The notes under the pieces: model-generated
What the model saw: the letters and a program-made list of their open reading frames with translations, nothing else
What the model was told of the DNA's origin: nothing
The model's database searches: none
Position numbers and translations under genes: made by a program
Origin: Anaeramoeba ignava
Lineage: Eukaryota; Metamonada; Anaeramoebidae
DNA length: 64,000 bases
Assembly (NCBI GenBank): GCA_028826165.1
Contig: JAPDFW010000113.1
Location: 1-64,000 of the forward strand
Direction: 5' to 3'
Part shown: positions 12,001 through 22,489 of the stretch, in pieces
Layout: each line of letters begins with the position of its first letter
Numbering within the stretch: the first letter of the stretch is position 1

Positions 12001-13734
12001 TAATTATAATAATAAATATTTATTAAATATAAATTATTTACTATCTATTTTAATAAATATAAATAATTAATTTTAATAATAATTAATAATAATTTAATTT
12101 AAAATTTAATTTTATTTTAAATTGAAATAATAATATTATTTATTATATTAATATTTTGGATTATTTATTAATTTAATTTTAATTATAATAATAAATATTT
12201 ATTAAATAAAAATATGATTTATATTTACATCCAAAAACTGGACCATAATTTAAATCAGAAAAAATTGCATTTCCTTCTTCTCCTTGTTTAATTGTAAACT
12301 TTTCTGGTTTTCTATCTCCTTTATCATTTCTTAATGAAAAAATAAATGCATTTGAATCATTAATGTTTCCTGTATTTCCATTAAATCCAACTTGAGTAAA
12401 TCCTCCAAAAATAAAATTATCTTTTGTTTTGATAATAACTAATGTTTTTCCTTTTCCATCAACTTTTTTATGCCAATTTTGAGAATTAAATCCATCTTTT
12501 TTTACTGAAAATCCTTTTTTCATTTTATAAAAAAAATCATTATCATTTATCCATTCTTGTAATTTCTTAGCATATTCAATATCTGTAATAATTTCTGATT
12601 TGAAAAAAACACCTAATTTCTTTTTCAATTCAAGTTTCTTTTGATATTTTGTGAATAATTTATCAAACATTGGTTTCATTTTCTCATTTTCATTTTCATT
12701 TTTCAATTTCTCTTCCAATTCCATTTTCATTTTCTCGTTTGAAATTTTCAAAAATTCAACTTCTTTTTTCAATTTATCTTCAACTTCTTGTTTAAATTTC
12801 TCTTCAATTTGAATTTTCGTTTCTTGATTTTCTTTTTCCTTATCTTGAATAACTTTGTTTTGAAGATCAATTAAAAAATAATTTGGAAGAAAAATTTCAA
12901 ATTGTTTTAATTTATCAAAATCTTGTTTTGAAATTGAATCTTTATCAAATAATGAAAAAAAAGAATGAAATAATCTTTTCTTTGCATTCATTTTGTGTTT
13001 ATATTTCCTTAATTTTAATGATTTAATTCTTTTTTCAATCCAATTATTTAAAAATTGAAAAAAATCAAATTGAAAAATTTCTTTCTTTTCTTGTTTAAAT
13101 TGAATAAATTTGATAATTTCTTCTTTAGTTAAATTGAATAAATTCTCATTATTCTGAATTTGGGAAAAATTTTGATTTATTAATTCAAAACATTTTATTT
13201 CAATTTCATTTGATTTTAAATTTCGATTTTGGAATAAAAATTGGAAAAATTTGAATAATTAATTGAATTTGAAATTTTTTTTTGAATAATTTCTTTCAAT
13301 AAATTTAATTTAAAATAAATTGAAATTTCTAATAATTGGATAAGATTTTCTTGATTCTCAAAAGAAATATTTCCATAATAAATATAACTCAAAATTGATT
13401 CCATTTCTTTTTTATTAAATTGATTTAAAGAAATAGAAAGAGATTCTTGCCTTAATGATTCATTAAAAAAAGGAGATCTTGAAGATAAAATTGATTTATG
13501 AACTTTAATTTCAAAATGATTTGATTTATTCTCAACAAAAATTGAAAAATCTTTAAATGAATTTCCATTTAAAAGGTTTGAATAATCTTTAATTAAATTT
13601 TTTGTTACTTTTTTTTCTAAATTTTTCATTTCATTTTCATTTTGATTTTGATTTGCATTTTCAATTTGGTTGTTATTATTATTATCCATTTTGTTTTTTG
13701 TGTTTTTTGTTTTTGTTTTTGTTTTTGTTTTCAA
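9067..13734 (-). CDS. BTB-TLDc protein with array intron; one frame break
   Basis: The BTB domain (DFSIFVENKSNHFEIKVHKS and ILSSRSPFF, within 13300-13600) begins at the ATG at 13734. Near 13250, at an A/T homopolymer, the reading frame shifts by one base. The open frame then continues with a BACK-like helical part (CFELINQNFSQIQ), a Glu/Lys coiled coil (about 12660-12860) and the TLDc domain (LQEWINDNDFFYKMKKG, FGGFTQVG, DSNAFIFSLRNDKGDR, NYGPVFG). The exon ends at 12229. The last TLDc exon is 9067-9233, encoding FGTSYNLPNGIQ and ESKSYLAGSYNKW. BTB-BACK proteins usually recruit cullin-3 ligases; TLDc domains are linked to oxidative-stress protection and V-ATPase regulation. The frame break may be a real lesion or a sequencing error. 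The plus-strand gene at 14466 is its paralogue. Confidence 0.75.
9234..12228 (-). repeat. Intron made of about 17 tandem intron-like units
   Basis: The 2,995 bp intron of the BTB-TLDc gene consists of units of about 176 bp. Read on the coding strand, most units begin with GTAAATAATTTATATTTAAT and end with TTTATCTTTATTAAAATAG, which copy the intron's true donor and acceptor. Successive units are separated by short variable spacers (ATA, AGA, TTA, TTT, TTG, ATT, CTT; once two bases). Three junctions (near 9395, 9915 and 10440) instead carry TTATTCCACTTTTTCAAATA and lack the splice-like ends. Confidence 0.88.
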
Positions 13735-14465
13735 AAAGGAAAAATGAAAAAAATTTAAAAAAAATAAATAAAAAATTTTGAAAATAAATAAAAATATAAA
13801 AATGAGAATAAATTTAAATTAATAATTAATTTAATTTTCTTTTTAATTTATTATTTTAAATTAATTTATTAATAAATTATTATTATTTTTTATTAATTTT
13901 TTATTATTAAAAAAAGGAAAATTATTTTAATTTAATTTTTAATTTAATTTTTTTTTGGAATTTAAAAATTATTAATAAATTTAAATTTTAAAACAAATTT
14001 TCAAATTAATATTAATTCAATTTAATTCAAAAAGATAAAATTTTAATTTCAAAAATCAATTTTCAAAATATTTTTAAATAATAAAATATTTAAATCTAAA
14101 ACAATAAATTATTATTTTAAACATAAAATTAAATATTAAATTATATTTTTAAATTAATTTATAAATTAAATATTAAATTAAATCTATTCTTATTTTTTAT
14201 ATTTATATGTTAAATATTTAAATAATAAAATATTTAAATCTAAAACATTAAATTATTATTTTAATAATAAAATTAAATATTAAATTATATTTTTTTAAAT
14301 TGAATTTATAAAAATTTTTAAATATGTTGAATATTTAAAACTTATTTTAAATTTTTATTATTTTTTTTAAATATTAAATTATTTTCAAATTAATTTTAAA
14401 TTTTTAAATTAAATTTTCATTTTTCATTTTTCATTTTTCATTTCTTTTTTCAAATTTTTAATAAA
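13735..14465. other. Spacer at the centre of the inverted duplication
   Basis: 730 bp between two divergent BTB genes. It holds fragments of satellite family A in inverted orientation (about 14090-14290) and CATTTTT tracts next to both start codons. No open frame of note. It is the likely symmetry centre of the inverted duplication and the shared upstream region of both genes. Confidence 0.6.
14414..14443 (+). promoter_or_regulatory. Tandem CATTTTT tract upstream of BTB-BACK-TLDc start
   Basis: Four consecutive TTTTCA units end about 20 bp before the ATG at 14466. This is one of the clearest examples of the motif. Confidence 0.42.
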
Positions 14466-15839
14466 ATGGAAACTTATTCAAATTTAGAAAAACTTTCAAA
14501 TGATTTAAAAAATTTATTTCAAAATCAAAATGAAAATGAAAAAGAAGAAGAAAGTTATTTTGATTTTGAAATAATTTGTGAACAAAACAAAACTTCATTT
14601 AAAACTCATAAATCAATTCTTTCTTCAAGAAGTCAATATTTTAAATCTCTTTTCAATTCAAAAATGAAAGAATATCAAGAAAATAAAATGATTCTAAAAG
14701 ATGTTTCAAGTTCAATTCTATCTTCAATTTTAAATTATTTTTATTCAGGAAAAATTGAAATTAATTTAGAAAATGCTGTTGAAATTTTATTTTTTTCATC
14801 AAAATATTTAATTGATGAATTAATTGAAATTTCTTTAAAGTTTATCAAAAAGAATTTCCAATTTGAAACTGTTGTTGATGTTCTTAAATTATCTGAACCA
14901 ATGAACTTAAATCAATTATTGAATTCTTCTTATAAATTTATTTCAAAAAATTTTGAAGAATTTATCAAAACTCCTTTTTTTCTTGAACTTGAAGAAAATC
15001 ATTTAAATTCAATTTTATCAAATGATTATATTCCAATAAATGAATTTAAAATTTTCCAATCAATAATCAAATGGGGAAAACATAAATCAAATATTAATCA
15101 AGAAAAAGAAAATCAAAAACTTGAAAAAGAAGAAAAAGAAAAATTACAAAATCAAATTTCAAATATTATTGATAAAATCAGATTTATTGATTTCACAAAC
15201 CAAGAACTTGAAGATATTTTGAAAGAAGATATAATTCCAAATCAAATTTCACAAAAATTAATTCAATTTCAAAAAATTCAAAATGATAAAGAAAAATTAA
15301 ATGAATTAAATGAATTCATTCAAAAAGAAAATCAAAATTCATTCATTTTTAAATCAAGATTTCTATCAGATTCAGAAATTATTCAAGATAAAGAATATGT
15401 TAAGAAATTACAAGAATGGATAAATGATAATGATTTTTTTTATAAAATGAAAAAAGGATATTCAGCAAAAAAAGATGGATTTGATTGCAAAAATTGGCAT
15501 AAAAAAGTTGATAATAAAGGAAAAACATTAATTATTATCAAAACAAAAGATAATTTTATTTTTGGAGGATTTACTCAAGTTGGATGGACAAATGATAAAT
15601 CAAATTGGAGTGAAAAAAATAGAAGATATAATCATGGATATATTTCAGATTCAAATGCATTTATTTTTTCATTAAGAAATGATAAAGGAGATAGAAATCC
15701 AGAAAAATTTACAATTAAAAAAGGAGAAGAAAAATATGCAATTTTTTATGATTTAAATTATGGTCCAAGTTTTGGATGTAAATATAAATATTTTATTATT
15801 ATAATTAAAATTAATTTAATAAATAATCCAAAATATTAA
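14466..15839 (+). CDS. BTB-BACK-TLDc protein, 3' exon degraded
   Basis: The open frame starts with METYSNLEKLS. A BTB domain lies at about residues 35-130 (DFEIICEQNKTSFKTHKSIL, SSRSQYFKSLFNS, LNYFYSGKIEI). A BACK domain follows at about 135-280 (VVDVLKLSEPMNL, FLELEENHL, FQSIIKWGKH), then most of a TLDc domain at about 305-440 (FKSRFLSDSEII, KLQEWINDNDFFYKMKKG, FGGFTQVG, DSNAFIFSLRNDKGDR). The real exon should end at GGAT before GTAAATATAAA, at 15777, exactly as in the minus-strand paralogue; the open frame beyond that reads intron. No intact copy of the final exon (FGTSYNLPNG...) can be found downstream, only fragments near 18170-18220. The gene is therefore either a pseudogene or affected by a poor consensus. 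Confidence 0.78.
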   Translation: METYSNLEKLSNDLKNLFQNQNENEKEEESYFDFEIICEQNKTSFKTHKSILSSRSQYFKSLFNSKMKEYQENKMILKDVSSSILSSILNYFYSGKIEINLENAVEILFFSSKYLIDELIEISLKFIKKNFQFETVVDVLKLSEPMNLNQLLNSSYKFISKNFEEFIKTPFFLELEENHLNSILSNDYIPINEFKIFQSIIKWGKHKSNINQEKENQKLEKEEKEKLQNQISNIIDKIRFIDFTNQELEDILKEDIIPNQISQKLIQFQKIQNDKEKLNELNEFIQKENQNSFIFKSRFLSDSEIIQDKEYVKKLQEWINDNDFFYKMKKGYSAKKDGFDCKNWHKKVDNKGKTLIIIKTKDNFIFGGFTQVGWTNDKSNWSEKNRRYNHGYISDSNAFIFSLRNDKGDRNPEKFTIKKGEEKYAIFYDLNYGPSFGCKYKYFIIIIKINLINNPKY

Positions 15840-17480
15840 TATAATAAATAATATTATTATTTAAATTTAAAATAAAATTAATTTTAAATTTAATTATTAT
15901 TAATTATTATTAAAGTTAATTATTTATCTTTATTAAAATAGTTAGTAAATAATTTATATTTAATAAATATTTATTATTATAATTAAAATTAAATTAATAA
16001 ATAACTTCAAAATATTAATATAATAAATAATATTATTATTTCAATTTAAAATAAAATAAATTTTAAATTAAATTATTATTAATTATTTTTCATAAATTAT
16101 TTGTTGATAAAATAGATGGTAATTTAATTTATATTTTTTAAATATTTATTATTATAATTTAAAATTAAATTAATAAATAATCTAAAATATTAAATAATAA
16201 ATTTAATGAGAAAATTATTATTATTTGAAAAATGAAATTAAAAAATAATATAAAAATTAAAATAATAAAATTAATTATTATTTAAAATTAAATTATTAAT
16301 TATTATTAAAAATTAATTATTTATCTTTATTAAAATAAATAAATAATTTATATTTAATAAATATTTATTATAATTAAAATTAAATAATAAATAATCCAAA
16401 ATATTAATATAATAAATAATATTATTATTTCAATTTAAAATAAAAATTAATTTTAAAATTAAATTATTAATTATTATTAAAATTAAATTAATTTTTATTA
16501 AAATAGTTTAAAAATAATTTTATATTTATTATTATAATTAAAAAATTAAATTAATAAATAATCCAAAATATTAATATAATAAATAATATTATTATTTCAA
16601 TTTAAAATAAAATTAATTTTAAATTAAATATTTTTAAATTATTAATATTAATTATTTATCTTTATTAAAATAGTTCGTAAATAATTTATATTTTTAAATA
16701 TTTATTATAATTAAAATTAAATTAATAAATAATTTAAATCTAAAACAATAAATTATTTCAATTTTAAAATAAAATTAATTTTAAATTAAATTATTAAATT
16801 AATTTATAAATTAAATATTAAATTAAATTATTTTTATTAAAATAGTTTTAAATAATTTATATATTTAATAAATAATTATTTAAAATTAAAATTTATTAAT
16901 AAAAATCCAAAAAATTAATAAATAAATTTAGTTATTTCAATTTAAAAATAAAATTAAAAAAAAAAATTATTATTAATTATTATTAAAATTAATTATTTAT
17001 CTTTATTAAAATAGTTTTGTAAATAATTTATATTTTAATAAATATTCAATTATTATAATTAAAATTAAATTAATAAATAATCCAAAATAATAAATAATAT
17101 TATTATTTTTAAAATAAAATTAATTTTTAAATTAAATTATTATTAATTATTATTAAATTAAATTTATCTTTATTAAAATAGAAAATAAAATTATTTTAAT
17201 AAATATTTATTATTATAATTAAAATTAAATTAATAAACTAAAATATTAATATAATAAATAATATTATTTTTCAATTTAAAATAAAATTAATTTTTAAATT
17301 AAATTATTAAAATATTATTAAAATTGAATTAATTATTTTTATTAAATTAATTTATATATTTAATAAAAAATTTATTATAAAATTTAAAATAAATTAATAA
17401 ATAATCCAAAATGAAAATATTGTAAATGTAATATTAATTTATTTAAAATAAAAATGAATTTTAAATAAATTATTGAATTA
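15778..17480 (+). repeat. Decayed copy of the intron-unit array
   Basis: The same roughly 176 bp unit family as 9234-12228, here on the plus strand. The first copies are recognisable (AATAG-TTA-GTAAAT at about 15942, AATAG-ATG-GTAATT near 16108, AATAG-TTC-GTAAAT near 16673). Later copies are progressively ragged, with many small indels and A/T substitutions. Confidence 0.75.
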
Positions 17481-18310
17481 AAATTCTTATAAATTTATTT
17501 CAAAAATTTTGAAGAATTTATCAAAACTCCTTATTTTTATTGAACTTAAAAGAAAATCATTTAAATTCAATTTTATCAAATGATTATATTCCAATAAATG
17601 AATTTAAAATTTTCCAATCAATAATAAAATGGGGAAAAAATTAAATCAAATATTAATTAGCTAGTAAATAATTTATATTAAAAAATAAATTATTAAAATT
17701 AAATTAAAATAATAAATTTCAAAAATATTATTAATAAAATAATATTATTATTTAAATTTTAAACATATTAATATCTTTGAAGATATAATTTATAAATAAA
17801 TATTTATTATTAAAATTAATTCAATTTCAAAAATTCAAAAATAAATAAAAGAAAATTAATTTTAAATTAAATTATTCAAAATTAAAAAATTCATTCATTT
17901 TTAAAAAAGAATGTAAATAAGATTTAATAAATTATTCATTATAAAAAATATGTTAAAATAAATAACAAAAATATTAATACAATAAATAATTTAAAATAAA
18001 ATTAATTTTAAATTTAAAAGAGATGGATTTTAAAATTAATTATTTATCTTTATTAAAATATTTAAAGGAAAAACATTGTTATTATAAAAAACAAAAGATA
18101 ATTTTGGTTTTTGGATAATTTACCTCAAATTAAATATGGACAAATGAAAAATTTAAATGAGAGAATAAATAGAAATGATGAACTTGGAGACTTATTTCAT
18201 TTAAAAACTTTTTATTTTTCAAAATTTAATTCAATTTTGATAAATCAATTTAAATTCTTCAAATCAAATAAAAAGAAAAGAAAAGAAATGCAATTTAATT
18301 TAATTTAAAA
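17480..18310 (+). pseudogene. Scrambled remnants of BTB-BACK-TLDc exons
   Basis: 17480-17650 is a corrupted copy of the BACK-domain stretch at about 14925-15100 (shared runs such as TTCAATTTTATCAAATGATT and CCAATAAATGAATTTAAAAT), with intron-array sequence spliced in. 18020-18110 resembles the TLDc stretch around 15475-15560. 18170-18230 resembles the 3' end of the last exon and 3' flank of the minus-strand paralogue (GACTTATTTCATTTAAAAAC). Exon and intron-array sequence alternate within tens of bases, so the stretch cannot encode the domain. Confidence 0.7.
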
Positions 18311-18469
18311 AATTATGGTAAAAGAAGATTAAGATGAAAAATGAAAATAATTTATTATTAAAATTTAAAATAAAATTAAATTTTAAATGAAAAATGTTTT
18401 ATAAAATATAAAATAAGAAACAAATTATAATTTTTATTAAAAATTATTTAATAAAGAAATAAATTGAAA

Positions 18470-19380
18470 ATATTTTTAAATAATAAAATATTTAAATCTA
18501 AAACAATAAAATTCATTATTTTAATAATAAAAATTAAATATAAATTAAATATTTTTTAAATTAATTTATAAATTAAAATTAAATTAAATGGTTCTTTTTT
18601 TTAAATATTTATATGTTAAATATTAAATTAAATAATAAAATATTTAAATTTAAAAACAATAAATTATTTTAATTTTTTAAAATTAAATTCATTTTTTAAA
18701 TTTAATTAAATATTAAATTAAATCTATTTATTTTTTATTTCAAATTTAATAAATAAAAATATTTAAATCTAAAAACAATAAATTATTATTTTAATAATTG
18801 AGTTAAAATTAAAATTATATTAAAAAGAAATTTATAAATTTAAATAAAATTAAAATTCTTATTTTTATAATGTTAAAATAATTAAATAATAAAAATTTAA
18901 ATTAAAACAATAAAATTATTTTTTATAAAATATAAAATATTAAATTATATTTTTAAATAAATTTATAAATTAAATATTAAATTTAAATATATTTTCATTT
19001 TTATAAGAAAAATGTTAAATATTAAATTAAATAATAAAATATTTAAATCTAAAACAATAAATTATTATTTTAATAATTGAATTAAATATTAAATTATATT
19101 TATAAATTGATTTATAAATTAAATATTAAATTAAATCTATTTTTCATTTTTATATTTATATGTTTAATTTTTAAATAATAAAATATTTAAATCTAAAACA
19201 ATAAATTATTATTTTAAACATAAAATTAAATATTAAATTATATTTTTAAATTGATTTATAAATTAAATATTAAATTAAATCTATTTTCATTTTTTATATT
19301 TATATGTTAAATATTTAAATAATAAAATATTTAAATCTAAAACAATAAATTATTATTTTAATATTAAAATTAAAATAAAA
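18470..19380. repeat. Satellite family A, inverted relative to 7780-8770
   Basis: Several units of the roughly 143 bp satellite in the opposite orientation (GTTAAATATTTAAATAATAA and AAATCTAAAACAATAAATTA are reverse complements of left-arm units). The left part (18470-19020) is ragged; the right part (19020-19370) is cleaner. It closes the inverted duplication. Confidence 0.8.
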
Positions 19381-19461
19381 ATCTTAAATTATCCTTTTCC
19401 TTTTTCTCCTTTTTAAATTTCTTTATTGATTTTAATTTTAATTTTAATTTTAATTTTAATT

Positions 19462-21216
19462 TTAATTTTTAAATTTGTTAATTAATAAATCAAATAAATT
19501 TGGATTTGTTTGATTTAATTGAAAATAATCAATTCCAATTTGAATTTCATTAATGATTTCTTGTGTAATTTGAATTCCATCTTTAATTTGATTTGAATAA
19601 ATCCAATATTCAAATATTTGAAATGATTTATTACTTAATTCACTATAATCTGTAACTTTATTAGATTTATCTTCAGTTACAGATAAAAACATTCCTCGAT
19701 ATAATTCACTTCTCATTATTAATATTAATTTTGGAAATTCATATTGTTTTTCTTTTCTTTCAATTATAAAATCTTTTTCATTTTCATTTTCATTTAAATA
19801 AATTCTTTTCATTGTTTCTTCAATTTTTTCATTTGAATTTATAATTTCTTTAATTTCTGAATATAATTTTGGATTTATTTTGGAATTGTTTGAATAAATC
19901 ATTTCAAATATTTGATTTGATTCTTTAATTGATTTTTTTGAAATAATTTCTTGAAGTTTTTCAATTTCATTTTCATTTTGATTTAATCTATATTTCAATA
20001 TTAATTTATGAGCTTCAATTATTTCTCCATTTTCTGTTTTAAATGAAATATCACAAAATTCTTTTCTTCTAAATAATTTGATTAAATCATCTTCAAGATT
20101 GGAAAGGAAAGGAGAATAATAAAGGAATGAGTTATCAAATCCACAAAGAACATGATAATTAGAAATATTTTCATTAAATCTTAATTCAGGAAGTTCAATT
20201 TGAATTGGAATTAATTGATATTTCGCTGTTTTTTCAGTTCCTAATTGGCCATATTCATTATTTCCAAATACAATCATTTTTGAATTAGAAGTTAAAATCA
20301 AACTCTGTTCAAAACCACAAGAAAAATCAACAATGTAATCATCATTTTCAAATAAAGATGATTTAATTTCAGTAAATTCATAAGTATCTTCATTTTTGCC
20401 AAGTCCATTATTTCGATGATAACCACATGAATAAAGTTTTCTTTTTTCATATTCATCTTCAACCAACATTATTGAATGAGAATTTCCACATTGAATATCA
20501 ATTATTTTGCCTTTTGGAATATTTTGGATTTTCATTAATTTTTGGGTTTTGATTTCTCTTCTATTTGATTCTCCTAATCCAAGTTGACCGTGAATATTCC
20601 ATCCGCATACAAATAATTCTTGATTTGAATTGAAAAGAAAAACATGATAAGAAATAATTCCTGTAAATATTTTAGAAACATTTTTCATCATTAAAATTGG
20701 TTTTTCTGTTTCTTTAAGTGTTCTAAAATCAAAACCAAGTTGACTATTATAATTTGAACCAATTCCATAAACATTTTGATTTGAAGTTAATAAATAAATT
20801 GATTGAGCAGCACAAGCAATATCTTCAATTATTCTATCATTTTTATCTTCAATTAATGATGAAATATTGATAAATTCTTTTGTTTTCTCTAAATTAATAT
20901 TATCTCCTTTGGCAAATGCATTTCCTTCTATTGTTAAAATAGCTTCATTATTAAAACCAACAGTTACTTTTTGAATATTTTCAATTTGGATTTTTTGAGG
21001 ATTTGGATTTGAATAGTTGAAATATTCTATTGCTTTTCCATTTTCAAAAAGCAAAATTGTTGCATAATCTGTTGCTGAAATTTGTTTAATTTGTTTTTCA
21101 TTTTCATTTTCATTTTCATTTTCAAATTTAAATTGAATTGGTTTTGTAATTTTATATGGTCCATTTTTGGAAAAGTTTGAATTTCTATTTTTACCAAAAA
21201 ATATAATTTCATTCAT
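19462..21216 (-). CDS. RCC1-repeat and BTB-domain protein, paralogue 1
   Basis: An intronless 584-residue frame. The N-terminal 360 residues form RCC1-like propeller repeats with the usual signatures: GSNYNSQLGFD, VFLFNSNQELFVCGWNIHGQLGLGE, IDIQCGNSHSIMLVEDE, VDFSCGFEQSLIL, VFGNNEYGQLGTE. A BTB-like unit follows (EFCDISFKTENGEIIEAHKLIL, about 388-410), and a second BTB-like half (FPKLILIMRSELYRGMFLSV and YSELSNKSFQIFEYWIYS, about 495-545). RCC1-BTB proteins are thought to act as substrate adaptors or small-GTPase regulators. It lies 41 bp downstream of the actin gene on the same strand and is closely related to the gene at 22490. Confidence 0.88.
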   Translation of the reverse strand: MNEIIFFGKNRNSNFSKNGPYKITKPIQFKFENENENENEKQIKQISATDYATILLFENGKAIEYFNYSNPNPQKIQIENIQKVTVGFNNEAILTIEGNAFAKGDNINLEKTKEFINISSLIEDKNDRIIEDIACAAQSIYLLTSNQNVYGIGSNYNSQLGFDFRTLKETEKPILMMKNVSKIFTGIISYHVFLFNSNQELFVCGWNIHGQLGLGESNRREIKTQKLMKIQNIPKGKIIDIQCGNSHSIMLVEDEYEKRKLYSCGYHRNNGLGKNEDTYEFTEIKSSLFENDDYIVDFSCGFEQSLILTSNSKMIVFGNNEYGQLGTEKTAKYQLIPIQIELPELRFNENISNYHVLCGFDNSFLYYSPFLSNLEDDLIKLFRRKEFCDISFKTENGEIIEAHKLILKYRLNQNENEIEKLQEIISKKSIKESNQIFEMIYSNNSKINPKLYSEIKEIINSNEKIEETMKRIYLNENENEKDFIIERKEKQYEFPKLILIMRSELYRGMFLSVTEDKSNKVTDYSELSNKSFQIFEYWIYSNQIKDGIQITQEIINEIQIGIDYFQLNQTNPNLFDLLINKFKN

Positions 21217-21257
21217 TTTTAAAAAAGAAAAAAAATGAAAAAAATGATTTTGGATTT

Positions 21258-22400
21258 TTAATTTTTATTCCCTAAAAACTTTTTTTGAATAATTGAAGAA
21301 CCAAATTCATCATATTCTTTTTTCAAAACAAAATATTTTTCAAAACTAGAAAGAGAAGCTAAAATAGATCCACCAATCCAAGAAGTATATTTTCTTTCAG
21401 GAGGAGAAATAACTTTAACTTTCATATCAAGAGGAGCTAAATATAAAATTTCTTTTTGAATTCTATTATTAATTCCTTGAAATAATGAAGAACCACCTGC
21501 TAAAACAATATTTCTGTAAAAATATTTTCTGATTTCACTATCAGTTTTTAAAATTGAATCAAAAATCATTTGATGAATTCCTTTTTGTTGAATTCCAATT
21601 AAAGAGGGATTAAATAAAACTTCAGGACATCTAAATCTTTCATTTCCAATTGTGATACTACTTCCATCAGGTAATTCATATTGTTTTTCAATATCAGAAA
21701 ATTGATTTGAAATATCCATTTCTTGATCAAAATCCTCGGCAATATAACAAAGTTTTTCTTTAATATCGCGAACAATTTCTTTTTCCCAAGATGTTGTGAA
21801 TTCATATCCTCTTTCAGATAAAATTTTTGTTAAATATTCAGTTAAATCTTTTCCACCCAAATTAATTTTCATAATAGAATCAGATAAAACAAACCAATCC
21901 AAAATCGGAACAATAATACAAACACCATCTCCAATATCAACAACAATTCCATTTTTTCTTCCTGAACAATAAAGTGATAAAACTGATTGATTCTGAAGAG
22001 AAAAAGCAGGAATATTAAATTTTTCAAACATGATTTGGATCATTTTCTCTCGGCTTTCTTTTGGATTGAATGGAGATTCAGTTAATAAAACAGGATGTTC
22101 TTCAGGATTTACTCTTAATTCATTATAAAAAATATGATGCCAAATTTTTTCCATTTCTTCAAAATTTTTTATGATTCCATTTTCTATTGGATAAGTGAAA
22201 ATTGGTGTTACTCTTCTTGACAATGCTTCATCACCAACCCAATATTCTTTTTGACCCATTCCTATCATAATTCCTCGATGTCTTGGTCTTCCAGTTACTG
22301 TTGGGAAAACTGCTCTTGGTGCATCATCTCCTGCAAATCCTGTTTTCATCATTTGAGATCCTTGATCAATAACAACTTTTTCAAATCCATTTAAATTCAT
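21258..22400 (-). CDS. Divergent actin with altered nucleotide-site residues
   Basis: An intronless 380-residue frame covering the whole actin fold. Conserved signatures include [20 protein letters not shown], the D-loop [39 protein letters not shown], the phosphate-2 loop DIGDGV, and [11 protein letters not shown]. Compared with conventional actin, the DSGDGVTH loop reads DIGDGVCI. Thr160 and the catalytic-water His161 are thus replaced by Cys and Ile, while Gln137 is kept. The GYALPHAI segment is replaced by DWFVLSDSI, and the C-terminal KCF is lost in favour of KKFLGNKN. From known actin biochemistry this predicts slow or absent ATP hydrolysis and altered polymer contacts. It could be a filament-capping or regulatory actin, or a decaying paralogue. 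The remaining conservation favours actin over a named Arp class. Confidence 0.88.
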   Translation of the reverse strand: MNLNGFEKVVIDQGSQMMKTGFAGDDAPRAVFPTVTGRPRHRGIMIGMGQKEYWVGDEALSRRVTPIFTYPIENGIIKNFEEMEKIWHHIFYNELRVNPEEHPVLLTESPFNPKESREKMIQIMFEKFNIPAFSLQNQSVLSLYCSGRKNGIVVDIGDGVCIIVPILDWFVLSDSIMKINLGGKDLTEYLTKILSERGYEFTTSWEKEIVRDIKEKLCYIAEDFDQEMDISNQFSDIEKQYELPDGSSITIGNERFRCPEVLFNPSLIGIQQKGIHQMIFDSILKTDSEIRKYFYRNIVLAGGSSLFQGINNRIQKEILYLAPLDMKVKVISPPERKYTSWIGGSILASLSSFEKYFVLKKEYDEFGSSIIQKKFLGNKN

Positions 22401-22489
22401 TTTAAATTATAAATTTTATTTAAATTTTATTTAAATTGAGAAAAAAAATGAAAAAAAATGAATTTTCATTATTAATTTTCATTTTTATT

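Noticed and set aside
9234-12228. Microexons encoding one amino acid per intron unit
   Set aside because: The summed spacers include a two-base one and would shift the TLDc frame, so retention of all spacers is unlikely.
18111-18308. 65-residue plus-strand frame as a gene
   Set aside because: It overlaps scrambled remnants of TLDc exons and has no conserved motif.
21258-22400. Assignment to a named actin-related protein class (Arp1-11)
   Set aside because: Overall conservation with conventional actin is high, and no class-specific insertion is seen.
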